From assembly GCF_032062135.1 (NCBI RefSeq), contig NC_092860.1:71500668-71564667 (forward strand): a stretch of 64,000 nt of DNA, read 5' to 3'. Shown in pieces: positions 61,549-64,000 of this stretch. Numbering within the stretch: position 1 is the stretch's first letter; the number at the start of each line of letters is the position of its first letter. The DNA is from Pyxicephalus adspersus (taxonomy: Eukaryota; Chordata; Amphibia; Anura; Pyxicephalidae). The notes under the pieces were generated by a model that saw only the letters and a program-made list of their open reading frames with translations, ran no database searches and had not been told where the DNA came from. The position numbers were made by a program, and so were the translations under genes.

Positions 61549-61773
61549 GGGCCTGATTTAATAAAGCTCCTCAAGGCTGGAGGGGATACACTTTCATTAG
61601 TGAAGCTGGGTGATCCAGCAAACCTGGAATAGATCAGGTCCAGGAATGAGAAAAGTTTACTAACAAATAGCAAATCACTTTTTAGAAATCTATTCCAAGT
61701 TTGCTGGATCACCCAGGTTCCCTGATGAAAGTGTATCCTTTCCAGCATTGGAGAGCTTAAATAGATCAGGCCC
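61549..61773. mobile_element. Palindromic MITE, copy 5 (Harbinger-like)
   Basis: Ends GGGCCTGATTTAATAAAGC and GCTTAAATAGATCAGGCCC; TAT on both sides (61546-61548 and 61774-61776). The inner arms TGGGTGATCCAGCAAACCTGG and TTTGCTGGATCACCCAGG are almost perfectly complementary. Confidence 0.82.
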
Positions 61774-62229
61774 TATAAGTACACTTTAATAAGTAAGAAT
61801 AGTATTTTAGGAGTTCAAGTTTAAGAATTTCAAATGGCTAAAAATATTAGCTATAGGATATAAACCTTAGATCAATGTGCAAGGTTCAGATACTTTTTAG
61901 ACTGCTACCAATGTAAAAACATGGACCAACACAGTACAAAAATAACATATAGCAGGATCTCCTGGATAATCCTGGGAATGTTGAGGATCACAAATCTCCC
62001 AAACTGCACTTATGCACTGTACTGAACAGTTTCTATAACATAAAACTATAAATATAAAGGATACATGAAAAGTGTAATGAGCCTTAAACTAAAATGCACA
62101 GCGATATTGTCAAGCTAAAGTTTACTAAAATTCTCCTGACATTTTAGGTCACTTGAATTTCATCTTGCAGTACTGCATGACTAAGTATAAAATTTATAGC
62201 TCCCAGGAAAAAGTGGGAAAAAAACACAA

Positions 62230-62256
62230 GTGTGTGTGTGTGTGTGTGTGTGTGTT
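62230..62256. repeat. (TG)n microsatellite
   Basis: Pure GT/TG tract. Confidence 0.95.
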
Positions 62257-63067
62257 TTGTACACCACTGCTCAGCCTTTGCTCACTAAGAAAGCTTTAAG
62301 TTGCCAGAGCTTTCTCAGTCCCAGTTAATGCAGTGGTCAGCCTGCAATGTAAATTTGCATGTAAAATCTAAAAAGCTTGACAAAAAAAACACAGCCTGTA
62401 ATAAGATTCTGAAGGTGCAGTAAGGACATCATTCCATCACCTCTGGGTATATTTCCTGTTTTGACAGGCTTTTCTTCACTTCAGCATTTTTATAGGAATG
62501 TAAACTTACCTAAACTAGGTCAGAACTGTTGCCATCGACATAAGATCAAAGCCTGTGCTTTGATGTGGATCATTCATAAATACTAGGGATCATGTAAACT
62601 TCCAGTGTTGAAATCCTTCTAAACAATGTTTAGCTCTATGACAATAAACTGGCACACCTGAGCTGTATACTCATTCTGGGTCACGGATTCAGAAGGTTTT
62701 ACAGCTGATGGTCAGAACATCAACCAGGCAAGCAGGATATTTAAAACCAGTTTAGCAATGGCAGTTCACATAATATTTACTTAAATTTAAATATCTATAT
62801 TGTATTCCTCATAATCACAGGGTTACTGGAAATATAGAATCATAAATTACATTGCACATGATCTTTCAGTGAAACTGAAAAGAGGAATTACACACTTGAT
62901 TTATTTACTATAGTATATTAACATTTTCTGAGACTTCATTTAACCACCTGAGCGTTACACTGAGGTCTAAATTTCTGTACCAAAAGTGATCCACTGTTTT
63001 TCATGAATTTTTTTTTTTAAATTGTAGACTTGTAACTTACAGAAATATGTCCGAACAGGGGTTCTAG

Positions 63068-63763
63068 NNNNNNNNNNNNNNNNNNNNNNNNNNNNNNNNN
63101 NNNNNNNNNNNNNNNNNNNNNNNNNNNNNNNNNNNNNNNNNNNNNNNNNNNNNNNNNNNNNNNNNNNNNNNNNNNNNNNNNNNNNNNNNNNNNNNNNNNN
63201 NNNNNNNNNNNNNNNNNNNNNNNNNNNNNNNNNNNNNNNNNNNNNNNNNNNNNNNNNNNNNNNNNNNNNNNNNNNNNNNNNNNNNNNNNNNNNNNNNNNN
63301 NNNNNNNNNNNNNNNNNNNNNNNNNNNNNNNNNNNNNNNNNNNNNNNNNNNNNNNNNNNNNNNNNNNNNNNNNNNNNNNNNNNNNNNNNNNNNNNNNNNN
63401 NNNNNNNNNNNNNNNNNNNNNNNNNNNNNNNNNNNNNNNNNNNNNNNNNNNNNNNNNNNNNNNNNNNNNNNNNNNNNNNNNNNNNNNNNNNNNNNNNNNN
63501 NNNNNNNNNNNNNNNNNNNNNNNNNNNNNNNNNNNNNNNNNNNNNNNNNNNNNNNNNNNNNNNNNNNNNNNNNNNNNNNNNNNNNNNNNNNNNNNNNNNN
63601 NNNNNNNNNNNNNNNNNNNNNNNNNNNNNNNNNNNNNNNNNNNNNNNNNNNNNNNNNNNNNNNNNNNNNNNNNNNNNNNNNNNNNNNNNNNNNNNNNNNN
63701 NNNNNNNNNNNNNNNNNNNNNNNNNNNNNNNNNNNNNNNNNNNNNNNNNNNNNNNNNNNNNNN
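63068..63763. other. Assembly gap (696 N)
   Basis: A run of N inside the piggyBac-like element. Confidence 0.99.
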
Positions 63764-63923
63764 TTGTGTTCAGCCGGCCGGCGGAACGCAAGATGCCGGG
63801 CAGCGGAACACAAGATACCGGCCGGCATCTTACCGGTCCCGCTGGCACCCGACACTGGAGAGGGAGATCGACGGACGACGATGGACGGAGGACGATGCTG
63901 GAATAGGAACACGACGCTGGAAT

Positions 63924-63975
63924 CCTTACCTCCATGGTCCCGCTGGATGTGCACAGCGGGACCATGGAGGTAAGG
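63924..63975. repeat. Perfect 22-bp hairpin near element end
   Basis: CCTTACCTCCATGGTCCCGC plus TG pairs exactly with its reverse complement across an 8-nt loop. Confidence 0.95.
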
Positions 63976-64000
63976 CTGTGACAAAATTACGGGGTTAACC

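Larger units (their letters stand above)
61425..62939 (+). other. Intron downstream of exon d
   Basis: Begins GTATGT. Holds a palindromic MITE (61549-61773) and (TG)n at 62230-62256. No further exon recognised. Confidence 0.6.
62940..63998. mobile_element. piggyBac-like nonautonomous element, copy 3
   Basis: Bounded by TTAA at 62940-62943 and 63995-63998. The left arm (ACCACCTGAGCGTTAC... GTTTTTCATGAATTTT) matches the family at 23717 (AGCGGTACATTGTTTTTCAT). The right side is GC-rich with a perfect 22-bp hairpin (63924-63945 with 63954-63975). The middle is an assembly gap, so coding capacity cannot be judged; open frames through it are meaningless. Confidence 0.7.

Noticed and set aside
62967..63984. 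Two ~300-codon - strand frames at the right edge
   Set aside because: Mostly assembly gap; the visible ends are part of the piggyBac-like element.

Overview
The window looks like intronic DNA from a vertebrate, most likely a frog or other amphibian. It is AT-rich, has GT-AG introns and assembly gaps, and is dense in old transposons: L1/Tx1-type and L2/CR1-type LINEs, a Ty3/Gypsy fragment, hAT, piggyBac-like and Harbinger-like short elements. The species call is inferred from this repeat content and was not checked. No bacterial genes, operons, CRISPR arrays, tRNA or rRNA genes were seen.

One host gene is visible on the + strand at the right end. It has four consecutive, phase-compatible exons at 45837-45961, 56683-57095, 60366-60546 and 61310-61424, separated by introns of 10.7 kb, 3.3 kb and 0.8 kb. 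They encode about 277 residues of an acidic, serine-rich, probably disordered protein with basophilic-kinase motifs (RRHS, RRFS, RSKS). AKAP13, an A-kinase anchor and Rho-GEF, is a tentative identification only. The first 45.8 kb is probably a large upstream intron.

Layout. 1-3.4 kb: an L1 3' end, a Gypsy pol remnant broken by an L2 tail, and Tc1-like arms. 8.1-10.9 kb: an L1 with an intact 5' end, a 15-bp target duplication and a 3' end cut off inside ORF2. 12.0-15.5 kb: L1 and L2 fragments. 16.7-26 kb: short DNA elements and two L2 fragments. 29.6-30.5 kb: an L2 tail and a piggyBac-like element. 30.5-36.4 kb: an unusual composite block holding hAT transposase remnants, two converging arrays of ~77-bp repeats, GC-rich ~98-bp repeats and a broken PCED1 (FAM113) gene copy. 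36.7-38.1 kb and 43.6-45.1 kb: two inverted, decayed copies of an uncharacterised transposon-like protein gene. 45.8-64 kb: the host exons, with L1, L2, hAT, palindromic and piggyBac-like insertions in the introns.

The parts most worth a second look are the composite block at 30.5-36.4 kb, the inverted pair of uncharacterised ORF copies, and the 3'-truncated L1 with a perfect target duplication.
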